A stretch of 13,933 nucleotides of DNA from Clostridia bacterium (lineage in GTDB: Bacteria; Bacillota; Peptococcia; DRI-13; DTU073): positions 1 through 13,933 of the forward strand of contig DUTO01000020.1 in the NCBI GenBank assembly GCA_012842035.1, read 5' to 3'. The notes beneath the pieces are model-generated. The model had not been told where the DNA came from. It searched no databases and saw only the letters and a program-made list of their open reading frames with translations. Below are positions 13,407 to 13,933 of the stretch, piece by piece (the stretch's first letter is position 1; each line of letters starts with the position of its first letter). Made by a program: the position numbers and the translations under genes.

Positions 13407-13598
13407 TTAGGCAAGACAATCTGTTGGCTCTTTGTCATCCCTTAAGTCTTTAAATACAGCTTGGCGCATAAAACCGGTTGAGATTTTCATCATATATTTT
13501 ACAGTACAGACAAGGCTTGGTTCTAGCCATACTGCAGTTTTGTTGAGAATGCATACTACGCAAAAGCTTTTGGCTGGGCGGTTAAAAACAAAACCCCT
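13407..13598 (-). pseudogene. C-terminal remnant of an ATP-dependent DNA ligase (LigD-type OB domain)
   Basis: On the minus strand a frame is open from 13598 down to a TAA at 13409-13407, about 63 codons without a start. Its second half reads VWLEPSLVCTVKYM, then MRQAVFKDLRDDKEP. This matches the end of the OB-fold domain of ATP-dependent ligases of the LigD group (pattern WxxPxLVCxVxF, then LRxPxFKGLRxDK, the motif VI region). The usual FKGLR is FKDLR here, and the upstream reading soon meets a stop at 13601-13599. No ligase-like sequence continues to the right, where an unrelated gene lies. I read it as a broken, truncated gene, probably the scar of an old non-homologous end-joining locus. 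Confidence 0.6.
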
Positions 13599-13616
13599 TT
13601 ATGGAAAACATAGGTG

Positions 13617-13928
13617 CTATTTTAGCATTGCCATTTCATCAGCCCATTCAAAATAAGCATCCCAGATAGAAAGTCCTTCTTCTGAATAGGAAATCATTTT
13701 TTCTTTCTCATCGTTCTCAATAAGCTTATTAATAACGATTGATAAATCTTTTGTTCGTTGCAAAACATCTACAATAGGATCAAAGGAGGATATTCCATAT
13801 CCTTGTACTTTATTTATTAATCCATCTATCTTTTGAATATCAATTGCATAGATCATATCGGGATTAAGATGTGACAGCTCATAGCATGCATATGCAACAA
13901 CCTGATCCAGAACCATAAGAATATCCAT
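13617..13928 (-). CDS. Unrecognised small protein, possibly cut by the window edge
   Basis: A minus-strand frame of 103 codons from ATG at 13928-13926 to TAG at 13619-13617. The frame stays open past the ATG to the window edge (the preceding codon is GTC), so the true start and ribosome site may lie outside. The product is acidic and probably helical, with features such as LDQVVAYACYELSHLNPDMIYAID, split here by eye into several helices, and a tryptophan-rich end (IWDAYFEWADEMAML). No membrane segment or known motif is seen. Codon use and amino-acid composition look like a real gene. It faces mscL across the ligase remnant. Confidence 0.55.
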   Translation of the reverse strand: MDILMVLDQVVAYACYELSHLNPDMIYAIDIQKIDGLINKVQGYGISSFDPIVDVLQRTKDLSIVINKLIENDEKEKMISYSEEGLSIWDAYFEWADEMAMLK

Positions 13929-13933
13929 GACAA

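Noticed and set aside
13432..13656. A 74-codon plus-strand frame after mscL
   Set aside because: No ribosome site and unnatural composition; it lies antisense to the ligase remnant and runs into the minus-strand gene.

Overview
The window looks like chromosomal DNA of a low-GC, probably anaerobic Bacillota (Clostridia, Peptococcaceae-like). This rests on AT-rich sequence, strong AGGAGG-type ribosome sites with frequent TTG and GTG starts, a GatCAB operon whose GatB carries the CxC/CxxC zinc knuckle, and a beta-eliminating amino-acid lyase. No rRNA, tRNA, CRISPR array or intact insertion sequence was seen. The species assignment is inference.

Layout. Positions 1-392 hold the 3' part of an unrecognised gene that needs a -1 shift to read through, followed by a terminator hairpin. 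Positions 588-1613 are a compact toxin-antitoxin-like pair: a winged-helix/MNT nucleotidyltransferase fusion overlapping a HEPN gene, behind a promoter threaded with two exact 16-bp repeats. Positions 1695-4932 are gatC-gatA-gatB with an extended -10 promoter and a strong terminator. GatA is well conserved overall but lacks two of the three catalytic residues of the amidase (Ser-cisSer-Lys) triad.

Positions 5044-8016 are an accessory module of five same-strand genes closed by a terminator: an unknown charged protein, a small repeat-containing helical protein, a second MNT/HEPN pair (the HEPN protein with an unusual C-terminal extension), and a second unknown charged protein that may be a distant relative of the first. 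Its function is unknown; the MNT/HEPN core suggests stress, defence or stabilisation.

Positions 8097-11074 hold a dihydrolipoamide dehydrogenase with no partner genes, a CPBP membrane protease and a membrane-anchored remnant of a D-aminoacylase-type amidohydrolase lacking its metal site. Positions 11101-12852 are a tryptophanase/tyrosine phenol-lyase family gene with a ~200-nt leader that contains an intrinsic terminator, so transcription attenuation is likely. Then come mscL with a C-terminal zinc ribbon, a decayed C-terminal piece of an ATP-dependent DNA ligase on the minus strand, and an unrecognised minus-strand gene at the right edge.

The points most worth following are the degenerate GatA beside an intact GatB, the five-gene module around the second MNT/HEPN pair, the HTH-MNT promoter/operator architecture, and the attenuator-like leader of the lyase gene. 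Protein identities come from recalled family motifs, not from searches.
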